DNA of 64,000 bases from Reyranella humidisoli (GTDB taxonomy: Bacteria; Pseudomonadota; Alphaproteobacteria; Reyranellales; Reyranellaceae). Location: positions 3,694,001-3,758,000 of the forward strand of contig NZ_JAHOPB010000001.1 in NCBI RefSeq assembly GCF_019039055.1. Direction: 5' to 3'. Positions 41,476-50,666 of the stretch are shown in pieces (position 1 is the stretch's first letter; each line of letters begins with the position of its first letter). The translations under genes and the position numbers were made by a program. Below the pieces are notes generated by a model, which had not been told where the DNA came from, did no database searches, and worked only from the letters and a program-made list of their open reading frames with translations.

Positions 41476-42732
41476 ATGGAGCGGGGCAACACGCGCCGGG
41501 TCATTGCGGCCGGAGCCATCGGCAACGTGCTGGAATGGTACGATTTCGCGGTTTACGGCTACTTCGCCGCCGCGATCGGTCGCGCCTTCTTCCCAAGCGA
41601 AGATCCCGTGGCCCAGGTGCTGGCGGCCTTCGGAATCTTTGCCGTGGGCTTCCTGATGCGCCCCGTGGGCGGCGCGGTGATTGGCGCGATCGGCGACCGG
41701 CTTGGACGGCGCGCGGCTCTCACCTTCTCCGTCGCGGCCATGGCCATTCCGACTTTCCTGGTTGGCATCCTGCCGGACTACCACACGCTGGGAATCGCCG
41801 CGCCGATCCTGCTCACGCTCCTGCGCATGGTGCAGGGGCTCTCGGTCGGTGGCGAATACACGACCTCCATCATCTTCATCATCGAACAGTCGCCGCCCAA
41901 CCGGCGCGCCCTGGTGGGGGCGCTGGGGTGCTGCGGTGCCATCGGCGGCATCCTGCTCGGGTCGGCGACCGGCGCACTGCTGGCGTCGGTGATGTCGGAG
42001 CAGGCTCTGGAGAGCTGGGGCTGGCGTCTGCCGTTCCTCTTGGGGCTTCTGGTCGGCATTGCAGGCATCGTGCTGCGTCGACACGTCCACGAGGCACCGC
42101 GCAGTGCGCCCAAGGCCCGCTCGCCGCTGCTCGACACGGTGCGCAACCACGGCCCGCTGCTCGGCAAGATCGCGGCGCTCTCGGTGTTCAACTCGGTCGG
42201 CTTCTACCTGATGTTCGTCTACATCGTGAGCTGGCTGCAGACGGCGGACGGTGTCGAGCCGGCGACGGCGCTGGGCATCAATTCCGTCAGCATGATCGTG
42301 ATGCTGCCGGTCATGGTCCTGATGGGCTGGCTCTCGGACCGCTACGGGCGGCGGCCGGTGATGCTGAGCGCGGCGGCGCTGGGCTTCGTCGGCGCGCTGC
42401 CGTTCTTCTGGCTGATGCACCAGGGCCATCCGTCCCTGATCCTGCTGGGGCAACTCGGCTTCGTCCTGTCTGTTGGCGGCTTCATCGGCGCCCAGCCGGC
42501 GCTGATGGTCGAGGCGGTGCCGGCCGAGATCCGCTGCACGGCGATTGCGCTGGGCTACAACGTGACCCTGGGCGTCCTGGGTGGCTTTAGTCCGCTGGTC
42601 GCCACTTGGCTCGTTCACCGGACGGAGAACGATTTCAGCCCGGCCTTCATGATCATGGCGGCCGCCGCGGTCTCCTTCGCGGCGATCCTTCGGTTCGAGG
42701 AGACCTACAGAGTGGAGCTCCGGGCTGCGTAG
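41476..42732 (+). CDS. MFS transporter, metabolite:H+ symporter (MHS) family
   Basis: A 418-residue permease with about 12 transmembrane helices, from ATG 41476 (GGGGGAGTGGGT upstream). Signatures of the MHS/ProP-KgtP group are NVLEWYDFAVYGYFA in helix 1, GDRLGRR in the 2-3 loop, RMVQGLSVGGEYTTS in helix 4 and DRYGRRPVM in the 8-9 loop. These carriers import organic acids, betaine or shikimate-like substrates with protons. No catabolic partner is adjacent. Confidence 0.9.
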   Translation: MERGNTRRVIAAGAIGNVLEWYDFAVYGYFAAAIGRAFFPSEDPVAQVLAAFGIFAVGFLMRPVGGAVIGAIGDRLGRRAALTFSVAAMAIPTFLVGILPDYHTLGIAAPILLTLLRMVQGLSVGGEYTTSIIFIIEQSPPNRRALVGALGCCGAIGGILLGSATGALLASVMSEQALESWGWRLPFLLGLLVGIAGIVLRRHVHEAPRSAPKARSPLLDTVRNHGPLLGKIAALSVFNSVGFYLMFVYIVSWLQTADGVEPATALGINSVSMIVMLPVMVLMGWLSDRYGRRPVMLSAAALGFVGALPFFWLMHQGHPSLILLGQLGFVLSVGGFIGAQPALMVEAVPAEIRCTAIALGYNVTLGVLGGFSPLVATWLVHRTENDFSPAFMIMAAAAVSFAAILRFEETYRVELRAA

Positions 42733-42740
42733 GGACGAAG

Positions 42741-43640
42741 CTAACGAAGGACCATCCTGGTATCACCACGCAGGGGGGAGAAGCTTCGGAGCAAACCGGC
42801 AACGGTAAACTCCGGCCGGCTGAAGGTCGATCGAACCGGACCGAGTTCGTCCGGCTTGTCGAGCACCGCTGACAACGCGTCGAGCACGGGTAATTCCCCC
42901 GTCGGCAACGTCTCGATCGGCGTTCTGTCGGCGAGGCCCCAATAGTCCCAGGGGAGCAGCTCTACCTTGTTGAGCGCAGCGAGATCCCGCATGAGGCTGC
43001 CGCGAATGAACCAGAGTCCCTGGATCCCGATGCTGGGAACACCGAATCGGTCGGGCGAGACCTTGCCTTCGCGGGCCAGTCGCCAACCGTCGGCCGCGAC
43101 CACGAACTCCTCGCGCGTCAGATCGAGGGCATTGGCCGTTACGCCAAGGCTCGACTTCACGACCGGATCGACGTTGGGGTCGACGAGTACCCAGCGATTC
43201 TCCGCCTCATTCCAGTATTCGCAGACGCAGTGGTCGCTGAACGAGTCGGGATTCTTCGAGAAATACGTCGCAAAGCCGAAGCGCAATCGCGCCGGGACGC
43301 CCAGATGTCGAAGCAGCGAGCAGAGAAGCAGCGCATAGTCGCGGCAACTGCCGACGAAGCGAACGCCCGGTTCGCGTGGCTTGCGGAGAGGGCGAGGATC
43401 CTTCTCGATCAGCCTTCGATAAATGTCGGACGCGTAGCGGGTATCGACCTCGCCAAGACGCGCCTGTGCATCGAGATCCAGGCCGTAGAGCCCGACGAAA
43501 TCCTTGTCGACGACGAGCCCCTGCACGATCGCGACAAGCGTCTCGATATCGGATGGAAGATCGGCATCGAGGGTCGTGCGCTGGCCGGGATCGGTCGTTG
43601 CACTCTGGACGCCATAGAAGGCAAGTCCGTCAGGTTGCAT
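42741..43640 (-). CDS. Transglutaminase-like cysteine peptidase domain protein
   Basis: A 299-residue protein with the transglutaminase-core triad: Cys in FVGSCRDYALLLCSLLRHLG, His in SDHCVCEYW and Asp in VLVDPNVDP. The N-terminal stretch DADLPSDIETLVAIVQGLVV is helical; the C-terminal 130 residues are not assigned. No signal peptide. Such proteins act as peptidases or amidases on cell-wall or protein substrates. It is about 20 kb from the lasso cluster and does not look like a B2 leader peptidase. Confidence 0.75.
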   Translation of the reverse strand: MQPDGLAFYGVQSATTDPGQRTTLDADLPSDIETLVAIVQGLVVDKDFVGLYGLDLDAQARLGEVDTRYASDIYRRLIEKDPRPLRKPREPGVRFVGSCRDYALLLCSLLRHLGVPARLRFGFATYFSKNPDSFSDHCVCEYWNEAENRWVLVDPNVDPVVKSSLGVTANALDLTREEFVVAADGWRLAREGKVSPDRFGVPSIGIQGLWFIRGSLMRDLAALNKVELLPWDYWGLADRTPIETLPTGELPVLDALSAVLDKPDELGPVRSTFSRPEFTVAGLLRSFSPLRGDTRMVLR

Positions 43641-43710
43641 GGAAAAAGAGTAGCACGACGAGCACCGACGGCGCGCGGTGCCCGCTCGACACTTGTCGTG
43701 TCTCTTCGTC

Positions 43711-44688
43711 CTATTGCAGCTTGATGCCGGCCTCGACGATCAGCTTGCCCAGCAGCTCGCGCTGGCCGGCAATCCAGGTCTTGAACTCGGCCGGCGTGTT
43801 GGCGACCAGGTCGGCGCCCGTCGGATCGAGCCGTTCCTTCACCTTGGGGTCCTTGATGGCCTCGGCCACCACGGCCTGCATGCGGTCGATCAGGGCGGGC
43901 GGCGTGCCGGTGACGGCGAACAGGCCGTTCCAGTCGTTCAGGTCGAAGCCCGGATAGCCGCTTTCGGCGATCGTCGGCACGTCGGGAAAGGCCGAGGACC
44001 GCTTGAGACTGGTGACGGCCAGTACGCGCGCGCGACCGGCTGCCACGGGCGGACGGATCGAGTTGGTGGTGATGATCACCGAATCGACGGCGCCCGCGCC
44101 GATGTCGCGCGCGGCGTCGGCACCGCCGCGATAGGGGACGTGGATCAGCTTGATGCCGGCGCGGCGCTGCAGTTCCTCGCCGGCCATGTGGGCCATGCCG
44201 GCGGCCGGCGGCGTGCCGTAGCTGATCGTTCCGGGCTTGGCCTTGGCTGCCGCGATGTATTCCTGGAAGGTTTTTGCCGGGAAGTCCTGCTTCACGGCGA
44301 CGACCTGCGGAAAGCTCGCGAGCTGGGTGACGGGTACCCAGGTCTGCGCGTAGTCGAAGGGCAGGTCCTTCATCAGCAGGGTGTTCGTGATCTGGTTGGC
44401 CGCGTCGACCAGGAAGGTCTGGCCGTCGCGCGGGGCCTGCAGCACCGCATTGGCCGCCACGACGGCATTGCCGCCGGTACGGTTGTCGATGATCACCTGC
44501 TGGCCAATGATCTCGGCCACGCGCACGCCGATGTTGCGGGCCACAGTGTCGGCGGCGCCGCCGGCAGCGAAGGCCACGACCCAGCGCACGGGTCCCTTCG
44601 GCCAATCGCCCTGGGCAAAACCCTCGCGGGCGATGAAGGGCGCGGCCAGGGCCGCCCCCAGTATGGTCCTGCGGGCAATCCGGCTCAT
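43711..44688 (-). CDS. Bug-family periplasmic substrate-binding protein
   Basis: A 325-residue tripartite tricarboxylate transporter-type (Bug) binding protein. The N-terminus MSRIARRTILGAALAAPF has a twin-arginine-like signal. Core motifs are PVRWVVAFAAGGAADTVAR, IIDNRTGGNAVVAAN, SYGTPPAAGMAHMAGEEL and VPYRGGADAARDI. It captures carboxylates or similar ligands. Its start overlaps the stop of the upstream dehydrogenase by four bases (ATGA), so it is the last gene of a four-gene operon. No TctAB permease is next to it. Confidence 0.92.
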   Translation of the reverse strand: MSRIARRTILGAALAAPFIAREGFAQGDWPKGPVRWVVAFAAGGAADTVARNIGVRVAEIIGQQVIIDNRTGGNAVVAANAVLQAPRDGQTFLVDAANQITNTLLMKDLPFDYAQTWVPVTQLASFPQVVAVKQDFPAKTFQEYIAAAKAKPGTISYGTPPAAGMAHMAGEELQRRAGIKLIHVPYRGGADAARDIGAGAVDSVIITTNSIRPPVAAGRARVLAVTSLKRSSAFPDVPTIAESGYPGFDLNDWNGLFAVTGTPPALIDRMQAVVAEAIKDPKVKERLDPTGADLVANTPAEFKTWIAGQRELLGKLIVEAGIKLQ

Positions 44689-45656
44689 TTCTTCGACTCC
44701 AGCAGTTCAGGCACGACCCAGAGGGCGGGTTCGCCTCGGGCGACGCGCTGGACGTTGTCGAAGCCGTTGCGCAGGCGGGTGATGTTGCTCTCGAACGTCG
44801 GACCGGCGAGGTGCGCGGTCAGGATGACATTGTCGAGCTTCAGCAGGGGATTGTCCGGCGGGGTCGGCTCCTCGTCGAACACGTCGAGGCCGGCGCCGAA
44901 CAGGTTGCCGGCGGAGAGCGCGGCGGTCATGGCCTTTTCGTCGATCACGGGGCCGCGCGAGGTGTTCACGATGATCGCCGACTTCTTCATGGCGGCGAGT
45001 TCGTCCTTGCCGATCATGTGCCGGGTCGAGCTGTTCAGCGGCACGTGCAGCGAGACGATGTCCGAGTGCTTCAGGATCTCGGGCAGCAGACGGAAGCGGA
45101 CGCCGAGCGCGTCTTCCTCTTCCTCCTTGAGGCGGGCGATGTCGTAGTAGTGCACGGTCATGCCGAAGGCGAGCGCCAGCTTGGCGACCTTCTTGCCGAT
45201 CGTGCCGAGACCGATGATGCCCAGCACGCGGTTGCGCACCTCGTGGACTGTCGGCGGCGAATTGCCGTGCCAGCGGCCGGCGATGACGTTGTTGTGCTGG
45301 GTGATCAGCCGGCGCGAGACCGACAGCATCAGCAGCATCGCATGCTCCGACACGGCGACCGAGTTGGCGCCGCCATTGGCGCACAGCGGCACGCCGCTCT
45401 TGCGGGCCGCCTCGAGGTCGGCGCGGTCGTAGCCCGCGCTCAGCATCTGGATGAGCTTGAGGTTCGGCGCATCCTTGAAGAGCTGTGGGGTCACGTATTG
45501 CTGGATGAAGCCCACGAAATAGTGGGTACCGGGCAGGGCGGCCTTCTGCTCCGGCGAATTGTGCAGCGCCTTGACGATCTCGTAGCCCTTGGGGGCCAGG
45601 TCGTCGACCATCGACAGCGTGTCCTTGGGTCCGACGACGAGTACGCGTTCAACCAT
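44685..45656 (-). CDS. NAD-dependent D-2-hydroxyacid dehydrogenase
   Basis: A 323-residue dehydrogenase from ATG 45656; GAGGAG lies seven bases upstream, while ATG 45662 would be too close to it. Rossmann motif GIIGLGTIGKKVA, catalytic Arg in VNTSRGPVIDE, Glu in DVFDEEP and His in LTAHLAGPT. It reduces a 2-keto acid or oxidises a D-2-hydroxy acid. Translationally coupled to the Bug protein gene and preceded by the NHL-repeat gene after 12 bases. Inference: part of a pathway for an imported hydroxyacid or ether-type compound. Confidence 0.88.
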   Translation of the reverse strand: MVERVLVVGPKDTLSMVDDLAPKGYEIVKALHNSPEQKAALPGTHYFVGFIQQYVTPQLFKDAPNLKLIQMLSAGYDRADLEAARKSGVPLCANGGANSVAVSEHAMLLMLSVSRRLITQHNNVIAGRWHGNSPPTVHEVRNRVLGIIGLGTIGKKVAKLALAFGMTVHYYDIARLKEEEEDALGVRFRLLPEILKHSDIVSLHVPLNSSTRHMIGKDELAAMKKSAIIVNTSRGPVIDEKAMTAALSAGNLFGAGLDVFDEEPTPPDNPLLKLDNVILTAHLAGPTFESNITRLRNGFDNVQRVARGEPALWVVPELLESKK

Positions 45657-45667
45657 AACCATTCTCC

Positions 45668-46633
45668 TCAGACGACTTTCTCGAGTTTCTGCAACGAACG
45701 CAGGTATTTCGGCACCGGTGTGCCGGGGAAGGTGCTCGGCCAGTTGGTGTAGCTCACCTCGCCGACATAGATGTCGCCGCGCGAGTCGACCGCGAGGCCA
45801 TGCGGCGACAGGAAACGGCCGGTCTCGTGACCGGGGCCGTCCTGTCCGCCGAGGCGGGCCAGGGTCTTGCCCTTGCTGTCGACGATGGAGAGGCGCGGGC
45901 CGAGATTCGTGTGGTGCGTATTCACAGGCATGCCGGGCCCCAGCTCGCCGATGATGATGGTCGGGTTCTTCGCCCCGCCGCAGCAATAGAGCGCGCAAGG
46001 CCGATGCATGTTGTTCCACTGGGCTTCGTACTTGCCGTTGCCGTCGAACACCTGCACGCGATGGTTCTCGCGATCTGCGACATAGACCCAGCCGTCGGCG
46101 TCGGTAGCGATGTTGTGCGCGATGTTGAACTCGCCGGGATCGGTGCCGGTCGTGCCCCAGCACATCAGGTGCTTGCCGTCGGGCGAGTATTTGTGGACGC
46201 GGGAATTGCCATAGCCATCGGAGACGTAGATTTCGCCCTTGGGCGACAGCGCGGTGTGCGTGCAGCGGTTGAACGGCTTGCCGCTCAGGAAGGGCGCGGG
46301 CTGGTTGGGCACACCGATCGTCATCAGCACCTTGCCTTCGGTGCTGATCTTGCGGACCGTATGGTCGCCGTCGTCGGTGCAAAAGAGATTGTCGTCGCTG
46401 TCGATATGGATGCCGTGGGCGCGGCTGAACAGGCCTTCGCCCCACGAGCGCAGGAAATTGCCGTCCTTGTCGAACACCATCATCGGATGTTCGCTGCGGT
46501 TGAAGACATAGACGCGATCCTTGCTGTCGCAGGCCACGGCCGCGACGTCACGGAACTCCCATCCGTCTGGCAGCTTCGCCCAGTTCTCGACGACCCGATA
46601 GCGATGCTCACCCGTACCCAGCACGACCGACAT
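45668..46633 (-). CDS. NHL-repeat beta-propeller (peptidylglycine amidating lyase-like)
   Basis: A 321-residue six-bladed beta-propeller. Repeats include VAAVACDSKDRVYVFNRSEH, AHGIHIDSDDNLFCTDDGDH, HTALSPKGEIYVSDGYGNSR, AHNIATDADGWVYVADRENH and PHGLAVDSRGDIYVGEV. The spacing matches NHL repeats and the lyase domain of peptidyl-alpha-hydroxyglycine alpha-amidating lyase; related bacterial proteins occur in degradation operons. No signal peptide is visible. GAGGAGCAGTC precedes ATG. It starts nine bases after the GMC gene stop. Confidence 0.85.
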   Translation of the reverse strand: MSVVLGTGEHRYRVVENWAKLPDGWEFRDVAAVACDSKDRVYVFNRSEHPMMVFDKDGNFLRSWGEGLFSRAHGIHIDSDDNLFCTDDGDHTVRKISTEGKVLMTIGVPNQPAPFLSGKPFNRCTHTALSPKGEIYVSDGYGNSRVHKYSPDGKHLMCWGTTGTDPGEFNIAHNIATDADGWVYVADRENHRVQVFDGNGKYEAQWNNMHRPCALYCCGGAKNPTIIIGELGPGMPVNTHHTNLGPRLSIVDSKGKTLARLGGQDGPGHETGRFLSPHGLAVDSRGDIYVGEVSYTNWPSTFPGTPVPKYLRSLQKLEKVV

Positions 46634-46642
46634 GACTGCTCC

Positions 46643-48346
46643 TCAGTGACCGGCGAGCATGGCGTCCGAGATCTTCTCGGCCGACATCAGCGTCGGGAAA
46701 TTGGTGTTGGCACACGGTACGACGGGGAAGATCGAGGCGTCGACGACGCGCAGGCCCTGCACGCCACGCACCCGGCCCTGCGTATCGACCACCGCCATCG
46801 GATCGTCGTCACGGCCCATGCGGCAGGTACAGGAGGCATGCCAGACGCCGATCGCGGCCTTGCGCACGAAGGCCTCGAGCGCGTCGTCGTCGTTCAGAAC
46901 CTGGTCGAAGGTGAAGCCCTCGACCACGTAATTCTCGATCATGTAGCGGCGCAGCGCCGCCGGGCCGTCGAGCATCGTGGCGATCAGCCGGGTCAGCCAC
47001 TTGTTCTTGGTATTGACCACGCCGATCTGGCGCACCCTGTCGCTGTAGGAGGCTGGGAAGGGCACTTCGGTCACCGCCCGCAGCGCGTCGGTCATCTGAA
47101 CGGCAGCCATCAGCTTGAAGCCGCTCATCAGCCGGTCGAGATCGCGCTTGTCGGACAGGAGGTTGAACTCGACGACCGGCTCGCTCCGCCAGTCGCGCGA
47201 GGCGAGCTTGACCTGGCCGGTCTCGGAATAGGTCTTGTTGATGAAGGTGAGCAGTGAGGCGAGCTGCTCGCCCATTGCATGCCAGGCCGACTTGCTGACC
47301 ACGGCCACGAACATGTCGCCCTTGGGAATGCCCGGCAGGTTCGAGGAGTAGCGCAGGCCGACATGGATATGGCGCCGCGTGTGCTCGCGCAGCCGCGCGC
47401 CGCGCTTGATGAAGGAGGAGAGCGCGATCGACGGATGGTCCATCAGGCGCTGGCCGACGCCGGGCAGGGCGGAGACCACGGGAATGCCGAGTTCGGCGAG
47501 CTGGCCCACCGGACCGATGCCCGCCCGCATCAGGTGCGCCGGCGAATGGATGGCGCCGCTGGACAGGATGATCTCGCGGCCGCGGAATTCCTGCTCCTTG
47601 CCGTCGACGCGGGCCATCACACCGACGCAGCGCGTGCCCTCGAACAGCAGCGAGGTGACCTGCGTGTCGGTCGAGATGGTGAGGTTCGCGCGCTTGCGCG
47701 TCTCGCTATCGAGATAGCCCATGGCCGCCGACACTCGGCGTTCCTCGGCATTGGAGTGGGTGACGGGAAAGTAGCCGTCGACGAACTCGCCGTTCTGGTC
47801 GGGCAGGTACTTGAAGCCCTTGGCCTCGAAGGCCTTGCCGACCGCCTGGGCGTGGCCGGCCCACTTTTCACGGGGGATGCGGCGCACGGGGATGCGGCCG
47901 TCCTTGCCGTGCAGCGGCCCGTCGAAGTCGAGGTCGCGCTCGACCTTCTTGAAATAGGGCAGTACGTCGTTCCAGCCCCAGCCGGTGGCGCCGCGGCTTT
48001 CCCACTCGGCGTAGTCGGTCGGCGCGCCCCGGTTGGCCATCTGGCCGTTGATCGAGGAACCGCCGCCCAGCACGCGCGCCTGTTCGTACTTGCGCAGTGG
48101 TGGCCGGGCCTCGTGCGGATTGTTGTGGCTGATGACCTGGGTATGAACCTTCAGTTCGGTCCAATGGAAACGCGGATCGAAGTAGGCTGTGCCGGAGTAG
48201 CTGTCGGCGATCTCCTTCGGCTCCTGGCCGGGCGGCGTGTCCTGGCCGGCCTCGCACAGCAGTACCTTGTTGGCGCTGCGGGCGGACAGGCGATTGGCCA
48301 TGACCGAGCCCGCCGACCCGCCGCCGACGATGATGTAGTCGTACAC
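46643..48346 (-). CDS. GMC-family choline-dehydrogenase-like flavoprotein
   Basis: A 567-residue enzyme from GTG 48346 (GGGGAAACGCC upstream). FAD-binding IIVGGGSAGSVMANRLS, GGGSSINGQMANRG, signature SSGAIHSPAHLMRAGIGP and the catalytic region GVWHASCTCRMG with His, then PTLMSAEKISDAM. It oxidises a primary or secondary alcohol. It is the first gene of the minus-strand operon with the NHL protein, dehydrogenase and Bug protein; the order suggests alcohol to aldehyde or keto acid steps in one catabolic route. Divergent from the SnoaL-like gene. Confidence 0.88.
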   Translation of the reverse strand: MYDYIIVGGGSAGSVMANRLSARSANKVLLCEAGQDTPPGQEPKEIADSYSGTAYFDPRFHWTELKVHTQVISHNNPHEARPPLRKYEQARVLGGGSSINGQMANRGAPTDYAEWESRGATGWGWNDVLPYFKKVERDLDFDGPLHGKDGRIPVRRIPREKWAGHAQAVGKAFEAKGFKYLPDQNGEFVDGYFPVTHSNAEERRVSAAMGYLDSETRKRANLTISTDTQVTSLLFEGTRCVGVMARVDGKEQEFRGREIILSSGAIHSPAHLMRAGIGPVGQLAELGIPVVSALPGVGQRLMDHPSIALSSFIKRGARLREHTRRHIHVGLRYSSNLPGIPKGDMFVAVVSKSAWHAMGEQLASLLTFINKTYSETGQVKLASRDWRSEPVVEFNLLSDKRDLDRLMSGFKLMAAVQMTDALRAVTEVPFPASYSDRVRQIGVVNTKNKWLTRLIATMLDGPAALRRYMIENYVVEGFTFDQVLNDDDALEAFVRKAAIGVWHASCTCRMGRDDDPMAVVDTQGRVRGVQGLRVVDASIFPVVPCANTNFPTLMSAEKISDAMLAGH

Positions 48347-48465
48347 TTGGCGTTTCCCCGTTTGTTGCGGCCACGCTAGCACGGTTGGAGCCGTTTGTGG
48401 TTGTCCGCTTGCCGGGTTGTGCGAAGCCTGCAATCGTCGGGAAAAGCCAGCGAGGGAGGTTTCGT

Positions 48466-48876
48466 ATGCCGGACGTTGCAGCCGCAAACGACGATGTCGC
48501 CACGCCCGAACTGATGAAGGCCGTCTCAGCCGCCTTCAACAGCCGCGACGTCGATCGCATCGTTTCCCACTTCACCGACGACGCCACCTTCTGGCTGGCG
48601 CGTGGGCCCGAACCGGTCGGCCGCACGCTCAGGGGCAAGGAGACGATCCGCAAGACGCTCGCCGAGCGCTTCAAGGTGATCCCCGACATGCGTTGGGACC
48701 ACAAGGAGTACATCTTCGCCGGCAACCGGGCGATCTCGGTCTGGACCGTCATCGGCAAGGGCGCCGACGGCGAGGAGCTGAACTACCAGGGCTGCGACAT
48801 CTATACGTTCCGCGGCGGCAAGATCTCCGCCAAGGACACCTACTGGAAGATCGTCGAGAACAAGGATCGCCTGTGA
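48466..48876 (+). CDS. SnoaL/NTF2-like domain protein
   Basis: A 136-residue protein from ATG 48466 (GAGGGAGGTTTCGT upstream). The cone-shaped NTF2 fold is shown by LMKAVSAAFNSRDVDRIVSH, FTDDATFWLARG, a middle strand RWDHKEYIFAGNRAISVW and FRGGKISAKDTYWKI. The pocket has several acidic and aromatic residues. Such proteins act as isomerases, hydrolases or ligand binders. Its stop overlaps the start of the next gene (TGATG), so it is translationally coupled to the deacylase. Confidence 0.85.
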   Translation: MPDVAAANDDVATPELMKAVSAAFNSRDVDRIVSHFTDDATFWLARGPEPVGRTLRGKETIRKTLAERFKVIPDMRWDHKEYIFAGNRAISVWTVIGKGADGEELNYQGCDIYTFRGGKISAKDTYWKIVENKDRL

Positions 48877-50594
48877 TGGCACACGATATCGTCATCCGTG
48901 GCGGCACCGTCGTCGACGGCTCGGGCAGCAAGCGTTTCTCGGCCGATGTCGGCATCAAGGACGGCGTGATTGCCGAGGTCGGCCGGATCACCGCGCCGGC
49001 TGCGCGCACGATCGATGCCGACGGGCTGATCGTCTCGCCGGGCTTCATCGACGGCCACACCCACATGGACGCGCAGGTCGCCTGGGATCCGCTGGGAAGC
49101 TGCTCGTGCTGGCACGGCGTCACCTCGGTTGTGATGAGCAATTGCGGCTTCGCCCTGGCGCCCTGCAAGCCCGAGGACCGCGATCTCTATGCGCGCTGCC
49201 TCTCGGCGGTCGAGGACATCCCGACCGAAGCAATGGCGGCCGGCATCGACTGGACGTGGGAGACCTTCCCGGAATATCTCGCGACCGTGGAGCGCCTGCC
49301 CAAGGCGATCAACTACGGCATGTATATCGGCCACTCGGCGCTGCGCATGTATGCGATGGGCAGGCGGGCTTTCACCGAGAAGGCGACCGAGGACGAGATG
49401 GTCCGAATGGCCGATCTCGTGAAGGAAGCGCTTCGTGCAGGGGCCATGGGCTTCTCGAGTTCGCGCGCGTCGACCCATGTGACGCCGGACAATACGCCCG
49501 TCGCCAGCCGCATCGCCGAATGGGAGGAGATCGATCGCATCGTGGCGGCGATGGCCGAGCTCGACGCCGGCATCTTCCAGGTCGGGCCCGACATCGCGAG
49601 CGGCGCGGCGCATCGTGCGTTCCTCGCGCGGCTGCGTGAGGTGGCGCTGGCCTACAAGCGTCCGATCATGTTCGGTGTGCTGGCCACCAAGCAGGGGGAC
49701 GATCCGACGGGCTGGGCCTATCAGACGCGCTACATCGACGAGACCGTGGCGGCCGGCGGCCGCATGTTCGGCCAGGGCACGACACGCTCGATCAACGCGA
49801 TCTTCTCGTTGAAATCCTATCTGCCGTTCGACGTATTGCCGGCATGGCGCAAGGTCCGCGACTTGCCGCTCGACGAGCAGAAGCGGCGCCTGGCCGATCC
49901 GGAGGTACGCCGCGAGCTGGTGGCCGCCGAAGAGCGTATGAAGCCGCGCGACAACGTCTTCCAGGGCGGCGGGGCGGCAACGACCGATCCCCGCAAGCCG
50001 GACTATTCCAATCTGTACGTCCTGAACGGCGTCGACTGGGATGATCCTACGGTCGAGCAGCTTTCGAAGGCGCGAGGCAAGCATCCGGTCGAGGTGATGA
50101 TCGACCTCTCGTTGGCCAACGAGAACCAGGTTTATGTCCAGCCGCTGGTAAACGAGACGCCGGACGACGTCCTGGGCATCCTGAAGCATCCGCGAACTCT
50201 GGCGACCTTCTCGGACTCCGGCGCCCACGTGGCCCAGGAGATGGGCTCGTCACTGCAGACGCATCTTCTGAGTTACTGGGTGCGTAAACGAGGCGCCTTC
50301 ACTCTGGAAGAAGCGGTCAAGAAGATCACGCACGACAATGCCGTTGCCTGGGATATGACCGATCGCGGTATGGTTCGGGAAGGATTCAGGGCCGATCTGA
50401 ACCTGTTCGAGGAGGATCGGATCCGCCCGAGCCTGCCGACGGTCGAGCGCGACCTGCCCGGCGGGGCGAGGCGCCTCGTGCAGAAGGCCGAGGGCATCAG
50501 GGCCACCCTGGTCAACGGCGCCATGGCCTTCGAGAACGGCGAGGCGACGGGCGCTTATGCCGGCACCGTACTCAAGGGAAAAATCGGACGCTGA
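48876..50594 (+). CDS. N-acyl-D-amino-acid deacylase-like amidohydrolase
   Basis: A 572-residue amidohydrolase-superfamily enzyme from ATG 48876. IVIRGGTVVDGSG and GLIVSPGFIDGHTHMDAQ carry the N-terminal His-x-His of the metal site; SNCGFALAPCKP supplies the Cys/His-type ligand region of D-aminoacylases, and FSDSGAHVAQEMGSSLQTHL the catalytic Asp and late His. EEAVKKITHDNAVAWDMTDRG is the usual C-terminal block. It hydrolyses N-acyl-D-amino acids or cyclic amides. Paired with the SnoaL-like protein. Confidence 0.85.
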   Translation: MAHDIVIRGGTVVDGSGSKRFSADVGIKDGVIAEVGRITAPAARTIDADGLIVSPGFIDGHTHMDAQVAWDPLGSCSCWHGVTSVVMSNCGFALAPCKPEDRDLYARCLSAVEDIPTEAMAAGIDWTWETFPEYLATVERLPKAINYGMYIGHSALRMYAMGRRAFTEKATEDEMVRMADLVKEALRAGAMGFSSSRASTHVTPDNTPVASRIAEWEEIDRIVAAMAELDAGIFQVGPDIASGAAHRAFLARLREVALAYKRPIMFGVLATKQGDDPTGWAYQTRYIDETVAAGGRMFGQGTTRSINAIFSLKSYLPFDVLPAWRKVRDLPLDEQKRRLADPEVRRELVAAEERMKPRDNVFQGGGAATTDPRKPDYSNLYVLNGVDWDDPTVEQLSKARGKHPVEVMIDLSLANENQVYVQPLVNETPDDVLGILKHPRTLATFSDSGAHVAQEMGSSLQTHLLSYWVRKRGAFTLEEAVKKITHDNAVAWDMTDRGMVREGFRADLNLFEEDRIRPSLPTVERDLPGGARRLVQKAEGIRATLVNGAMAFENGEATGAYAGTVLKGKIGR

Positions 50595-50666
50595 CGGGTA
50601 CTTGCGGCTTCGACGGTTGCGGTCCAAGACACACGCCTCAACCTGTCGAGAAGACGGCTTTGCAGC

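Noticed and set aside
42741..43640. Transglutaminase-like protein as the missing lasso B2 peptidase
   Set aside because: It is about 300 residues, 20 kb away, outside the island edge, and its motif context (SCRDYALLL, DHCVCEYW) differs from B2 proteins.
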